From assembly GCA_016699735.1 (NCBI GenBank), contig CP065008.1, forward strand, positions 1,736,001 to 1,800,000: a DNA stretch of 64,000 nt, read 5' to 3'. The stretch's first letter is position 1. Each line of letters begins with the position of its first letter. Origin of the DNA: Alphaproteobacteria bacterium. Its GTDB lineage: Bacteria > Pseudomonadota > Alphaproteobacteria > Micavibrionales > Micavibrionaceae. Positions 26,872 through 36,376 of this stretch are shown in pieces. The translations under genes and the position numbers were made by a program. The notes beneath the pieces are model-generated. The model worked only from the letters and a program-made list of their open reading frames with translations. It was not told the DNA's origin and ran no database searches.

Positions 26872-28452
26872 CTACTCCGCCGCTTCTTCATTTTCGACGA
26901 TGCGCGGAAATACCCCTTCCGGCTTGTCGATCACTGTTCCGGGCCGGAGGGCATAATCTTTCGAAATATGTGTGAACAACCGTTTGTCCTCCGGCACTTT
27001 GAGCTGATCCAGTAATTTAGCAGAGGACGAAGGCGTAACGGCTTGTACCGCGATAGCGATACACCGCACAGCTTCTGCAATAACATAAAGAACTGTTTCC
27101 ATCCTCTGCGGGTTTTCTTTCTTGAGCTTCCATGGCGCCTGTTGGTCAATATAAACGTCACAGGCGGAAATAACTTTCCAAATCGCCGTCAGGACATTAT
27201 GAAAGGCAAAGCTGTCCGCGCTGTGCCTTGCATCCGCATCAATCAAACGATCATACGCATGCTCAAGCAAAACCTTATCCTCGATCGCCAGATCGCCCGG
27301 CACCGGAATTTTCTCTCCGCAGTTTTTATAAATCATAGACAACGTCCGCTGCGCGAGATTGCCCAGCCCGTTGGCAAGATCGGCGTTGATCCTCTGCACC
27401 GCCTGCTCGTGCGAAAAATTTCCGTCCTGCCCGTGCGGAATCTCCCGCATCAGGAAATACCGGAACGGATCAAGCCCGTAAGCCTGCACCAGCGCATCGG
27501 GCGAAAGCACGTTCCCGACGGACTTCGACATCTTCGCCCCCTGCACATTGATAAACCCGTGCGCGAAAATATGCTTCGGCAGCGGTAAATCCGCCGCCAT
27601 CAGAAACGCGGGCCAGTAGATCGCATGAAAGCGCGTGATATCCTTGCCGATGACATGGTAATCTACCGGCCAGAATTTCTTGAAACTCTCCGACCCTTCA
27701 TCGGGATAGCCGATGGCGGTGATATAATTGGTCAGTGCATCCAGCCAGACATACATGACATGGTCCGGCTCGCCGGGGACAGGAATCCCCCAGGTCAGGC
27801 GGCTCTTGTGGCGGGAGACCGACAGGTCTTTTAAGCCTCCCTCCTGCTTGACGAAGCTGATGATCTCGTTCGCCCTCACATTGGGAATAATAAATCCCGG
27901 ATAGTCCTGATAAAGCTTGAGAAGCTTATCAGTATATTTCGACAGCTTGAAAAAATAGCTCGGTTCTTCCACCCATTCCACTTCCGTCCCGTTGGGAGTC
28001 AGCTTCTTGCCCGTCACCGGATCGGCCGTCAACTCATCCTCGCCGAAATACCCCTCCTCGCGGACCGAATACCATCCCTCATACTTCCCGAGGTAAATAT
28101 CGCCCTTTTCCTTCAGCTTGTTCCAAATCGCTAGCGAGGCGGCATAATGCCGGGGTTCTGTCGTGCGGATGAAATCGTCATTGGAGATGCCGAGCGTCTT
28201 CGCCATCTCCTGAAAATAGGCCGCGTTCATATCGGCAAAAGCTTTAGGGCTCATGTCATTTTTTTCAGCCGTCTTGGCGACCTTCTCCCCGTGCTCGTCC
28301 GTCCCGGTCAGGAAGAACACATCGTAACCGTCCAGCCGCTTGAACCGCGCCATCACATCGGTCAGGATGACCTCATAGGCATGGCCCAGATGCGGCTTGC
28401 CGTTCACATAAGAAATGGCGGTCGTAATAAAAAAGGGCGTCTTTGTGCTCAA
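26872..28452 (-). CDS. metG: Methionyl-tRNA synthetase
   Basis: Charges tRNA-Met. 526 aa class I synthetase. The HIGH-type motif is GKPHLGHAYE and the KMSKS loop is GAKMSKSVGN. The connective peptide lacks the four-cysteine zinc knuckle of the E. coli type, placing it in the zinc-free group. No C-terminal dimerisation (tRNA-binding) domain is present. It lies 45 bp after holB and just before tatD in the same operon. Confidence 0.96.
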   Translation of the reverse strand: MSTKTPFFITTAISYVNGKPHLGHAYEVILTDVMARFKRLDGYDVFFLTGTDEHGEKVAKTAEKNDMSPKAFADMNAAYFQEMAKTLGISNDDFIRTTEPRHYAASLAIWNKLKEKGDIYLGKYEGWYSVREEGYFGEDELTADPVTGKKLTPNGTEVEWVEEPSYFFKLSKYTDKLLKLYQDYPGFIIPNVRANEIISFVKQEGGLKDLSVSRHKSRLTWGIPVPGEPDHVMYVWLDALTNYITAIGYPDEGSESFKKFWPVDYHVIGKDITRFHAIYWPAFLMAADLPLPKHIFAHGFINVQGAKMSKSVGNVLSPDALVQAYGLDPFRYFLMREIPHGQDGNFSHEQAVQRINADLANGLGNLAQRTLSMIYKNCGEKIPVPGDLAIEDKVLLEHAYDRLIDADARHSADSFAFHNVLTAIWKVISACDVYIDQQAPWKLKKENPQRMETVLYVIAEAVRCIAIAVQAVTPSSSAKLLDQLKVPEDKRLFTHISKDYALRPGTVIDKPEGVFPRIVENEEAAE

Positions 28453-28497
28453 GGTAATACCTCTGTCAGGTTGAAAAACCCTAAATTGTTGATTTTT

Positions 28498-29673
28498 TTA
28501 AGGGTTTATCACAAGAAACGCGCTGCGTACAGTTTCCCGCTTGTCCAGATTGGAAAAATCCGTGCGGGCGAAATGCCCCTGCAAGGCATCGGTTATGCCA
28601 AGAAGTCGGTCAAGGCTGACGGTCTGGAACATCCGTTCGATCCCCCCTCCGCGCAGAAACTCGGGCAAGGGCGCATCCCCCCTCGCCCTAGCAAACACAA
28701 GCGTTCTGAATATCCAGACAAGGAGCTGCGTAAAAAGAGCATAGCGCTTTTCTGTGCCCGGCCCGCCGAACCCGTCGGCAAAACGGTGCAAAACCGCCCA
28801 GTTCCAGTCGGGAAAAGCCGAAAACAGGGACGCAATCTCCGAAAATAGCTCCGGCCCTTCCTCTTCCGCAAAGCGCAGCGCTTGACCGATACTGCCCTCT
28901 GAAAAGGCGACAATGAGGTCCATATCCTTAGGCGAATAAACAAAACCCTGTCGCCCCAGCAATTCCCGCAACGTAGTTTTTTCAAGTGGCGAAAAGCCGA
29001 TGACCCGGCTGCGCGACCGTATCGTCGGAATCAACTCCCCGATCCGGTGCGTAATCAGCATAATGACAACCTTCTTCGGCGGCTCCTCCAGGATTTTGAG
29101 AATGGCATTCTGGGCCGCCGCATTCATCGTGTCCGCATCGTCGATGATGACGACACGCCACCCGCCCTCGGCCGAGGTTTTTCTTAGAAACGGCGCGATC
29201 TTACGAACGCTATCGACGGTGATTGAGGTTTTTTCCTTGCCCTTTGAAGCATCCACGGCGCGCTCAATGTATAGAAGGTCTCCATGACCCCCCGAAGCCA
29301 CACGCGAAAAAACCGGATCCTGTAAATCCACATCCATGCTCTTGGGAAAACTGATGGCCTCCCCGCCGAAAAGACTATCCTGCGGCTCGGAAACTTTTCC
29401 GAATTTCAGAAGATAGCGCGCAAAACGAAACGCAAAAGTACATTTTCCGATCCCCTTGGGGCCGGAAAGTATCAGCGCGTGCGGCAAGGAATCCTTAACG
29501 AACAGATCGGCCAACAGTGCCTCTTGCTCCTCGTGCCCCAGACAGAAAGTCATCGACGTAGGCTTGGTCAAAAAGGGCGAAGATTCTGCGTCTACAGAAC
29601 CTTTCGAGGAAATATCCTCAGGCTCAAAAGTCTCGGCCTCGGGATCGGCTAAATGCTCGGCAAACAAATCCAT
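28498..29673 (-). CDS. holB: DNA polymerase III delta' subunit
   Basis: Clamp-loader subunit of the replicative polymerase. 391 aa. An AAA+ fold is shown by SGPKGIGKCTFAFRFARYL (Walker A), the VIIDDADTMN region and EEPPKKVVIMLITH. The N-terminus carries a ~35-residue acidic extension before the AAA core. It is 12 bp below tmk, the usual tmk-holB pair, and upstream of metG. Confidence 0.93.
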   Translation of the reverse strand: MDLFAEHLADPEAETFEPEDISSKGSVDAESSPFLTKPTSMTFCLGHEEQEALLADLFVKDSLPHALILSGPKGIGKCTFAFRFARYLLKFGKVSEPQDSLFGGEAISFPKSMDVDLQDPVFSRVASGGHGDLLYIERAVDASKGKEKTSITVDSVRKIAPFLRKTSAEGGWRVVIIDDADTMNAAAQNAILKILEEPPKKVVIMLITHRIGELIPTIRSRSRVIGFSPLEKTTLRELLGRQGFVYSPKDMDLIVAFSEGSIGQALRFAEEEGPELFSEIASLFSAFPDWNWAVLHRFADGFGGPGTEKRYALFTQLLVWIFRTLVFARARGDAPLPEFLRGGGIERMFQTVSLDRLLGITDALQGHFARTDFSNLDKRETVRSAFLVINP

Positions 29674-29685
29674 GCGCGGCCTTTC

Positions 29686-30348
29686 CTAGACGCGGGCCTT
29701 CGTCGCTGCCCAGATCGCTTCGGCCATAACTTCTGCAGTATCCATGGCATTCACGATCTGACAACGCTTCGGCTCCTTGCGGGCAATGTCAAGAAACCCT
29801 TCCCGGACCTTCTCATGAAATTCCATTTCCATACGCTCAAAACGGTCTTCCGCCTGAAGATCGGGTTGGCTTTCACGCGCCATCCGCTTCGTCGAGCGCT
29901 TCAGCCCGATGGCCGGATCGACATCAAGGATAAAGGTGAGATCGGGTTTCAATTCGCCTAAAGAGTCCTGCGTCAGCTTCTCGATATTATCCAGCGGGAC
30001 GCCCCGCCCGTACCCCTGATACGCAAGGGTAGAGTCTGAAAACCGGTCGCAGATGACGACCTTCCCCGAATAAAGCGCCGGCCGCACGACCCGTTCGACA
30101 TGCATCACCCGCGCCGCCAGAATAAGCAGAACCTCGGCCAGAGGGCTCCATTTCTCTCCCCCGTTGCGAACCAGAAGAGACCGAATTTTCTCACCTTCGG
30201 GCGTCCCGCCCGGCTCACGGGTAGTGATAACCTTGTAATTCTCGCGGGTCAGACGTTCCGCCAGTTTGTTGATCTGCGTCGTCTTCCCTGCGCCCTCCCC
30301 GCCTTCCAGCGTAATAAACAGGGGTCTCTTTTTATGATGTAAATTCAT
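29686..30348 (-). CDS. tmk: Thymidylate kinase
   Basis: Phosphorylates dTMP to dTDP. 220 aa. P-loop EGGEGAGKTTQI, the DRF/DRY-type motif VICDRFSDSTLAYQGYGRG and the LID-region arginines are present. The start ATG at 30348 is only 3 bp from the dacA stop, so it belongs to the same operon. Ordinary housekeeping gene. Confidence 0.95.
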   Translation of the reverse strand: MNLHHKKRPLFITLEGGEGAGKTTQINKLAERLTRENYKVITTREPGGTPEGEKIRSLLVRNGGEKWSPLAEVLLILAARVMHVERVVRPALYSGKVVICDRFSDSTLAYQGYGRGVPLDNIEKLTQDSLGELKPDLTFILDVDPAIGLKRSTKRMARESQPDLQAEDRFERMEMEFHEKVREGFLDIARKEPKRCQIVNAMDTAEVMAEAIWAATKARV

Positions 30349-30351
30349 TCC

Positions 30352-31485
30352 CTACGCCTTGCCGCCAAGGATCATCTTGGCCTTTTGCATGATCTTGCCG
30401 AAAAATCCGGCTTCCTCGACTGCACCGACCGTAACCAGCGGGACGACGATATCCTTGACGCCGGGAATCTTTACAGTGGCTTTCCCCACATTCTGCCCTT
30501 CTTTGACCGGAGCAATCAAGGGTGATTGATAGGAAATCTCAACAGTGGCCGACTCGCGGTCCATCTTGGGAACCGTAACCATAAGGGGTTCGGCTACAGC
30601 GACCCCCACGCTCTCTCCCTCGCCAAAGACAACGGGAATACGCTCAATTTCCTTGGGAGTTTTGAAGAGGGAGATATTGGCAAAGCTGCCCAGCGCCCAC
30701 TGCACGATCCGCGCCGACTCATCCGCCCGCTCCTGCTGATCCTTCATCCCGCTCAAAACCGCAACGATCCGCCGCCCGTCCTGCATCCCCGAGGCGATCA
30801 GCCCGTACCCCGCCTCCTCCGTATGCCCGGTCTTGACCCCGTCCACCCCGATATTGCGGTACAACAAGGGGTTGCGGTTCCCCTGCTTGATATCGTGATA
30901 GGTGAACTCCTTCTCCGAGTAATAAGGATAATACTCGGGAAAATCCTTGATCAGCCTCTGCGCCATAATCCCCAGATCGTGCGGCGTGGAATAATGTTCC
31001 GGGTCCGGCCATCCGCTGGCATTTTTAAAATGGCTGTTCTCCATACCGATTTCTTTGGCCCTCTTGGTCATCGCTAGAGCAAAAGCATCCTCGGACCCAG
31101 CCAGAGCCTCGGCCAGAACAATCGTGGCATCATTGCCGGATTGGATAATCACACCGCGGATCAGATCCTCCACCTTGACCTTCTCGTTGATCGGCACCCA
31201 CATCTTGGACCCTTGCGTCTCCCATGCCCTCTGGCTGACCAGAAGCTCATCCTCCAGCTTCAGCCGCCCGAGCTTGAGCGCATCAAAGACCAGATACATG
31301 GTCATGACCTTGCTCATGGAGGCCGTCGGCATCCGCGCATCGGCATCCTTTTCATAGAGGACCGCTCCGGTGTCAAAGTCGATGACATAGGCCTGCTTCG
31401 CCGCTGTCTGCAGCGCAGGTTCCTCCGCATAGACAGCAAAAGACATAAAAAAGCTGAGAGCAAACAAAAAGTATAATCGTCTCAT
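30352..31485 (-). CDS. dacA: D-alanyl-D-alanine carboxypeptidase (PBP5/6 type)
   Basis: Trims the terminal D-Ala of peptidoglycan stem peptides in the periplasm. 377 aa with a signal peptide (LYFLFALSFFMSFAVYA). The three active-site motifs are SMSK, SGN and KTG (DGVKTGHTEEAGYG). A C-terminal beta-rich PBP5 domain ends in an amphipathic membrane-anchoring segment (GFFGKIMQKAKMILGG). It lies between rlpA and tmk, with 18 bp and 3 bp gaps. Confidence 0.94.
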   Translation of the reverse strand: MRRLYFLFALSFFMSFAVYAEEPALQTAAKQAYVIDFDTGAVLYEKDADARMPTASMSKVMTMYLVFDALKLGRLKLEDELLVSQRAWETQGSKMWVPINEKVKVEDLIRGVIIQSGNDATIVLAEALAGSEDAFALAMTKRAKEIGMENSHFKNASGWPDPEHYSTPHDLGIMAQRLIKDFPEYYPYYSEKEFTYHDIKQGNRNPLLYRNIGVDGVKTGHTEEAGYGLIASGMQDGRRIVAVLSGMKDQQERADESARIVQWALGSFANISLFKTPKEIERIPVVFGEGESVGVAVAEPLMVTVPKMDRESATVEISYQSPLIAPVKEGQNVGKATVKIPGVKDIVVPLVTVGAVEEAGFFGKIMQKAKMILGGKA

Positions 31486-31503
31486 CGCAAACCTTATTAA
31501 ACG

Positions 31504-32463
31504 TTATTCAACCACAATCAGGCAATCCTCATAACCCTTGGCCTCAAGCCTGTGAACCAGCACATCGGCGCTTTGCTCATCCCTTGCGGGAATCCGCACC
31601 CGGTAATACGGTCGCCCGTTAACCATCCCCGGGTACACGCGGGCGGATCCATAGGGTTGAAGTTTTTCCGCCAGAGCCTGCGCCTGACTTTCCCCCGCGA
31701 ACGAAGCCACCTGAACCAGAAGCGTTGTGGGCTGCACCCTCTTCTGCTCGACCACCGGATCGGGATAAACCACCCCGCGCTTGACGTGACCGCTCACCGT
31801 CGATCCGTCATCCAGCGGAATGGGAACGGGTGAAGCCGAAACCTGCCGGACCGAAGGCGTTGGCGGCGGTGTAGGCGGAACCCGGTTCGCATACGTTTTG
31901 CCGCCGTTATATTTGTTCTCATGCCCCTTCGTGCTGACGCCTTTTTTGGCCAGCGCGGCCAGCTGAGCACTCTCCCGCTTCATAAGCTCGACCTTTACGC
32001 GGGCTATGCCTTTGTTTTTGAACGCCAGAAGCTCAGCCCCCTTTTGCGAAACGTCGATAATCCGCCCATGGGCATACGGCCCCCGGTCATTGACACGCAG
32101 AAAAACGGCCTTCCCGTTTTCAAGATTGGTCACCCGCACAAGGCTCGGCATGGGCAGCGTCCGATGCGCCGCCGTCAACTCGCCCGTGTCGAACCGCTCC
32201 CCGTTCGCCGTGCTCTTCCCCTGAAAACCAGGCCCATACCACGAGGCAATGCCCGTCTCGCTGTAAGTTTCATACTCCTGCGGCTTATAAAGAACGCCCT
32301 TGATCCTATAGGGGGCACCAACTTTATAAGCGCCGACACTTTTCCCCGGCTTGCCGACGATCTTGTCGCGGTCACCGAAAAACGGAATCCCCGTACAGCC
32401 CGAAAGCAAGACAGTGAAGCAAAGAAGGGCATGAAGTTTGAAGATATTAAGGAGTCGTTGCAT
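31504..32463 (-). CDS. rlpA: RlpA-family septal lytic transglycosylase with SPOR domain
   Basis: A lipoprotein that cleaves peptidoglycan lacking stem peptides. 319 aa. The lipobox LLSGC follows a hydrophobic leader. The double-psi beta-barrel domain is indicated by GIASWYGPGFQGKSTANGE, with catalytic-type Asp in VNDRGPYAHGRIIDVS. A proline-rich linker leads to a C-terminal SPOR domain (LVQVASFAGESQAQALAEKL), which binds septal denuded glycans. It sits between mltB and dacA in a cell-wall operon. Confidence 0.94.
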   Translation of the reverse strand: MQRLLNIFKLHALLCFTVLLSGCTGIPFFGDRDKIVGKPGKSVGAYKVGAPYRIKGVLYKPQEYETYSETGIASWYGPGFQGKSTANGERFDTGELTAAHRTLPMPSLVRVTNLENGKAVFLRVNDRGPYAHGRIIDVSQKGAELLAFKNKGIARVKVELMKRESAQLAALAKKGVSTKGHENKYNGGKTYANRVPPTPPPTPSVRQVSASPVPIPLDDGSTVSGHVKRGVVYPDPVVEQKRVQPTTLLVQVASFAGESQAQALAEKLQPYGSARVYPGMVNGRPYYRVRIPARDEQSADVLVHRLEAKGYEDCLIVVE

Positions 32464-32478
32464 CGCTTTGTCCTAAAA

Positions 32479-33447
32479 TCATTCCGCTATCGCATCCGCG
32501 AGCGTCCCAACGCTCACGGCGAAATATTGCGAACGGTTCCACTTCATGATAACCCCGAAATTATGATAGGCCAGAAACGCGGGCCCGCCTATACCGTCCG
32601 GCGCGACTACAGAAGCGTTCATTTTTTCAATATCGGGAAGTTCCTCTCCATGGGGCAAACGAACCCCAAGCTTGTTCCACTCCTTCAAACTCTTTCGCGT
32701 CTCCGTCCCGACCAGCTTGGCCGGAAACTTCGCGGGCAACTTGACCGGACGTCCCCATCGCTCGTCACCTCGCCATCCGCTCTTGCTGAGGTAATTGGCT
32801 GTGGAAGCAAAAACATCCCTGCGCGTGGTCCAGATATCGCGCCGCCCGTCGCCATCCTCATCGACAGCATAGGCATGAAAGCTGGAGGGCATAAACTGGT
32901 TCTGCCCCATCGCCCCCGCCCACGACCCCTTCATATCCTCAAGCTTGATATGTCCTTCCTCCAGAATTCTTAACGCCGCCAGCAACTCACCTCGGAAAAA
33001 AGTACTCCGCCGCCCGTCATGCGCCAGCGTAGCCAATGCGGGAATAACCCCGAACCCGCCCGTATTGTTGCCATAGCTGGTTTCCATTCCCCATAGAGCC
33101 AGAATATAGGGCGCAGGCACCCCATACTTCTCCGCAATCGCATCCAGCGTCTCACGATGCTGGGCATACAGCTTGCGTCCCTGAATAATCCGGTCCTTGG
33201 AAATCACCTTCGCCTTATATCGTGCGAAGGTCATTTTTCCTTCCGGCTGCTTGCGATCCAGCTCAATCACCCGCGGCAAGGGCTTCACACCCCTGAAAGC
33301 CGATTCAAGAACGCTCTCGGAGATCCCTTTCCGCAAAGCCTCCTTCTTGAAAGCAACAAGCCAGACCTGAAAACTGTCCTTACTCGCCAAGGCCGCCCCC
33401 GGCAGCAAGGCAAGCATAAAAAAAACGGAAAGGAAAAAAGCGCGCAT
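32479..33447 (-). CDS. mltB: Lytic murein transglycosylase, MltB type
   Basis: 322 aa exo/endo lytic transglycosylase. Signal peptide (FLSVFFMLALLPGAALA) without a lipobox, so probably soluble periplasmic. The catalytic Glu lies in ALWGMETSYGNNTGGF. Further family motifs are GSWAGAMGQNQFMPSSF and DGDGRRDIW. It precedes rlpA by 15 bp, continuing the cell-wall remodelling operon. Confidence 0.93.
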   Translation of the reverse strand: MRAFFLSVFFMLALLPGAALASKDSFQVWLVAFKKEALRKGISESVLESAFRGVKPLPRVIELDRKQPEGKMTFARYKAKVISKDRIIQGRKLYAQHRETLDAIAEKYGVPAPYILALWGMETSYGNNTGGFGVIPALATLAHDGRRSTFFRGELLAALRILEEGHIKLEDMKGSWAGAMGQNQFMPSSFHAYAVDEDGDGRRDIWTTRRDVFASTANYLSKSGWRGDERWGRPVKLPAKFPAKLVGTETRKSLKEWNKLGVRLPHGEELPDIEKMNASVVAPDGIGGPAFLAYHNFGVIMKWNRSQYFAVSVGTLADAIAE

Positions 33448-33467
33448 ACAGGATTATGGAACCTCGC

Positions 33468-33896
33468 TCAGCGGGAATCGTTTTCGTACAGTTTCGACAT
33501 GACCTCAAAGATAAAGGCCGTGCTCCATCCAAACAAGATGAATCCGTTCGCCGCCTGAAAGGAACTCACAAGCCTCCACTTGTGATCCAGCACGACATCG
33601 CCGAAACCCACGGTGGTAAAAGCAACCGTCGAAAAATAAACCGCCTCCTCCAGCGTATGCAGCGCCCCGACCACGAGATAAAACATGGCCCACAGCCAGA
33701 TCTGTACGATATGCGAGCAAAACGCCCCCAGAACCGCCATGATCAGCATCGGCACTTTCCAGGAGTGCCGCATTTTAAGACGAAAGAAATTTTCCGACCC
33801 GTCCAGCGCCATCTTGAGCCGATCCAGCGCGACGGCGTGAATGAGAACGGTGAGACCGATGAGAACGGCCCCGATGACAAGTTGAAGCAGAAACAT
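33468..33896 (-). CDS. Two-TM potassium channel-like protein
   Basis: 142 aa. The pore helix and selectivity filter FTTVGFGDVV mark an ion-channel (Ion_trans_2) fold. An N-terminal TM (LLQLVIGAVLIGLTVLIHAVAL), a second TM (VPMLIMAVLGAFCSHIVQIW with LWAMFYLVVGAL) and a C-terminal TM (GFILFGWSTAFIFEVMS) flank it. No RCK domain. The filter reads TVGFG in place of the usual TVGYG, a common conservative change. It is 20 bp upstream of mltB, possibly the first gene of the operon. Confidence 0.85.
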   Translation of the reverse strand: MFLLQLVIGAVLIGLTVLIHAVALDRLKMALDGSENFFRLKMRHSWKVPMLIMAVLGAFCSHIVQIWLWAMFYLVVGALHTLEEAVYFSTVAFTTVGFGDVVLDHKWRLVSSFQAANGFILFGWSTAFIFEVMSKLYENDSR

Positions 33897-34026
33897 GGCG
33901 CGTAAATCCGGTGAACGGATAAAAACTATAGAAAAATCTCTGGAAAATGAAGTCGAAGCGAACGAAAAAGCTCCTTTTCCCCCTTGTTTTTGTTAAACGG
34001 TAATGAAACATTTGCGGCAAAGAGCG

Positions 34027-34039
34027 CGTTAAGTTAACG
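34027..34039. promoter_or_regulatory. 13-bp palindrome upstream of dedA gene
   Basis: CGTTAAGTTAACG is perfectly symmetric around its central G, 42 bp before ATG 34081 and in the divergent region between the channel gene and the DedA gene. It may be an operator. No associated regulator is identifiable in the window. Confidence 0.35.
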
Positions 34040-34080
34040 TCCCGCAGGATAAACGGGCACAAACAACAGGAACACCTTCC

Positions 34081-34701
34081 ATGGGCCTTGACCCGATCTC
34101 ACTCATAAAATCCCTCGGCTATGCGGGTGTCTGGAGCATCTTGTTTCTGGAATCCGGCGTACCGTTCTTTTTTTTCCTGCCGGGTGACAGCCTGCTCTTC
34201 ACCGCCGGCTTTCTGGCCTCGCAGGGGTTTTTAAATATTTGGCTTCTCACGCTGGGCGGCCTCATCGCCGCGATAACCGGCAATCTCGTGGGCTATGAAA
34301 TCGGTCGCCGCGTCGGCCTGAAAATGTTCGAAAAAGGTGACACGCGCTTTCTCAAACGCAAACATCTGGAAATGACGCAGAGGTTTTACGAAAAACACGG
34401 CCGCATGACGATAATTATGGCCCGCTTCATGCCCATCGTCCGCACCTTCGCGCCGTTTTGCGCCGGAATGGTGCGGATGCCCTACCGCGAATTCGTGGTT
34501 TACTCGATAATCGGAGCCTTTTTCTGGGTGGCGGGCCTGTGTGTTCTTGGTTATGTGGTTGGGGAAATGATCCCGGCGGAACACATTGACCACTATCTCC
34601 TGCCTATTATTATCGCAATTATTATCCTCTCCCTCCTGCCCTCCGCCTTTCACTTTTATAAGGAACGGAAGAACAACAAGGCACATTCCGAGCACACATA
34701 A
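34081..34701 (+). CDS. DedA-family membrane protein
   Basis: 206 aa SNARE-associated/DedA (VTT) integral membrane protein. The family motifs are FFFLPGDSLLFTAGFLAS and RFMPIVRTFAPFCAGM (with the conserved Arg and Pro), and five or so hydrophobic segments are visible. Members work as polyprenyl-phosphate or phospholipid transporters and affect membrane potential and drug resistance. It stands alone, just before tRNA-Ser, with an aacaggaac RBS. Confidence 0.9.
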   Translation: MGLDPISLIKSLGYAGVWSILFLESGVPFFFFLPGDSLLFTAGFLASQGFLNIWLLTLGGLIAAITGNLVGYEIGRRVGLKMFEKGDTRFLKRKHLEMTQRFYEKHGRMTIIMARFMPIVRTFAPFCAGMVRMPYREFVVYSIIGAFFWVAGLCVLGYVVGEMIPAEHIDHYLLPIIIAIIILSLLPSAFHFYKERKNNKAHSEHT

Positions 34702-34726
34702 ACCTTGCGCCGTTAAACCTAAGCCT

Positions 34727-36376
34727 CTAAATAGACAGAACCCGCAAACTAGGCCGGAGAGGTGGCAGAGCGGCTGAATGCACCGCACTCGAAATGCGGC
34801 ATACTCGCAAGAGTATCGGGGGTTCAAATCCCCCCCTCTCCGCCATTCTGTTCTGACCCTCCTGAAAACCCGCCAGAGCCTTGAAGGGCAAGGCGATTTC
34901 AGGGGTTCGAAACCCCGATTTCCGGCAATAGCTCAATCGCTCCGCAAAAGTCAGTTTCAGGACCAGTCTGCGGTGCAGATGAGAGCCGGAATGCCAGAGT
35001 TTTGAAGGGTTTGCGAAGAAGCTCATGGCGAGTTCGAACATTTCCTCGAACGTGCCGCGCGGCTGGCCTGTCTGGAGGCGCTTTTCCTCCAGCACGATCT
35101 TCTCGCGCTCAATGGAGGCGATCTTGTTCTCATAGGCCGCAATCACGGACGGGTTTGTCGCCTCGACGATCCGGCTGAGAAGGCTTTCAACCTGCCTGTC
35201 GCGCTTGGCGGCTTCATCGGCAATGCCCTTCGCAAAGGCATGGGCCTGTGCGAGACGCTGATCCCAGCCATGCTTCATCATCGCCCGGACCATCGCAAAG
35301 AGCGTCGGCGCGGGCGTCATGGACTCCAGCATCGCCACGAACGCGCCTTCGATGTCATCCCGCCGGATCGACTTGCCCTTCTCCGGGCAGGCGCGGTTGA
35401 AGCAGGCATAATAGGCGTGGCGCGTTCCGGTCTTGCTCTTCGACCATGCCGCAGTGAGAGGGCGTTCGCAGCAGGCGCAGGTGATCGCGCCGCGCAAGGG
35501 AAAGTCAGCATTGAGATCGGTGCGGGCGGGAGCCCTTGCACCTTCTTTCAATCGCTTCTGGATACGCTCGAAAGTCTCGAAGCTCACCAGCCCTTCATGC
35601 TGCCCCTTGCGAAGCGAGACGCCCCAGTCCGGGGCTTCGACATATCCGGCATAAAGCGTCTTGGTCAGAATTTCGGTCACGAGCGAACCCCGCACCATCC
35701 CAGCCCTGTTCTTGGGGAACGCCGGACAGCTTTCCAGAAAGCGCTTTACTTCGGCTTGCGTGTCGAACCTGCCCGAGGCGAAGCCTTCCATGGCCTCCTT
35801 AAGGATTGAGGCCAACGGTTCATCGCGCACCAGCACCTTGCCGCGTCCGGGGGAATGGACGTGCTTTAGCCCCATGCAGGAGATGAAGGGCCAGTAGCCG
35901 TTCTGAATCCGCGCCCGCATCCGGTTGCGGGTTTGCTCCGCGTTCTTCTGGCGTTGATGCTGCGAGACCGAGGCCAGCAAATTCTCGACAAGGATGGAGT
36001 CGGAATCCTCCCCGAACTCAATCGACGGGCTTTCCAGCCGTGCGCCCGCCGCAGCAATCGCATCGCGCAGATCGAGGTGGGCTTTCATGTCCCGCGCCAG
36101 CCGCGAGATATCGTCGATCAGGACGACGTGCTCCGAGCGGCGGTTGGCTTTGAGGTATTTGAGCATCGCCAGCATTGCGGGACGGTCGATCAGACCGCCG
36201 GAGACGGCTTCGTCGCAGAAGACGTGCGCGACCTCATAGCCCTTCATCCGGGCAAACTCGCGGCAGCGCGTTTCCTGCGAGCCGAGCCCATGGCCCTTTT
36301 GCATCTGTGCGACGCTGGAGACGCGGGCATAGATGACGGCGGTCACGCCGGATTTGGTTTTTGTGAGTGCGGTCAT
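34727..36376 (-). CDS. Large serine recombinase (integrase)
   Basis: 549 aa from ATG 36376, which has a ggggag RBS; a longer frame upstream is not needed. The N-terminal resolvase domain has catalytic Ser20 (IYARVSS), and DDISRLARD. A recombinase domain and a zinc ribbon (CACCERPL, CFNRACPEKG) follow, then a coiled coil. The element's C-terminal residues ~511-540 (AERGGFEPP...) are the antisense translation of tRNA-Ser, because no stop occurs before the att site. This read-through is common in recombinases integrated at tRNAs. It overlaps the next upstream gene's stop by four bases. Confidence 0.9.
   Translation of the reverse strand: MTALTKTKSGVTAVIYARVSSVAQMQKGHGLGSQETRCREFARMKGYEVAHVFCDEAVSGGLIDRPAMLAMLKYLKANRRSEHVVLIDDISRLARDMKAHLDLRDAIAAAGARLESPSIEFGEDSDSILVENLLASVSQHQRQKNAEQTRNRMRARIQNGYWPFISCMGLKHVHSPGRGKVLVRDEPLASILKEAMEGFASGRFDTQAEVKRFLESCPAFPKNRAGMVRGSLVTEILTKTLYAGYVEAPDWGVSLRKGQHEGLVSFETFERIQKRLKEGARAPARTDLNADFPLRGAITCACCERPLTAAWSKSKTGTRHAYYACFNRACPEKGKSIRRDDIEGAFVAMLESMTPAPTLFAMVRAMMKHGWDQRLAQAHAFAKGIADEAAKRDRQVESLLSRIVEATNPSVIAAYENKIASIEREKIVLEEKRLQTGQPRGTFEEMFELAMSFFANPSKLWHSGSHLHRRLVLKLTFAERLSYCRKSGFRTPEIALPFKALAGFQEGQNRMAERGGFEPPILLRVCRISSAVHSAALPPLRPSLRVLSI
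34756..34845 (+). tRNA. tRNA-Ser (anticodon CGA), CCA encoded
   Basis: A 90-nt cloverleaf. Acceptor stem GGAGAGG/CCTCTCC, anticodon stem ccgca/tgcgg around loop ctcgaaa (anticodon at 34790-34792), a long class II variable arm (atactcgcaagagtat) and T arm gggggTTCAAATccccc, with encoded CCA at 34843-34845. The 3' end is the integration target of the adjacent element; the tRNA remains complete. Confidence 0.97.
34836..34846. repeat. Candidate attL: direct repeat copy in tRNA-Ser 3' end
   Basis: CTCTCCGCCAT at the tRNA 3' end is repeated exactly at 56691-56701, 21.9 kb away, where element genes (MobC) stop and an IS remnant begins. It directly abuts the recombinase gene end, as expected of an attachment site. 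Confidence 0.65.

Noticed and set aside
31921..32973. 350-codon + strand frame
   Set aside because: Antisense to rlpA and mltB, both with catalytic motifs.
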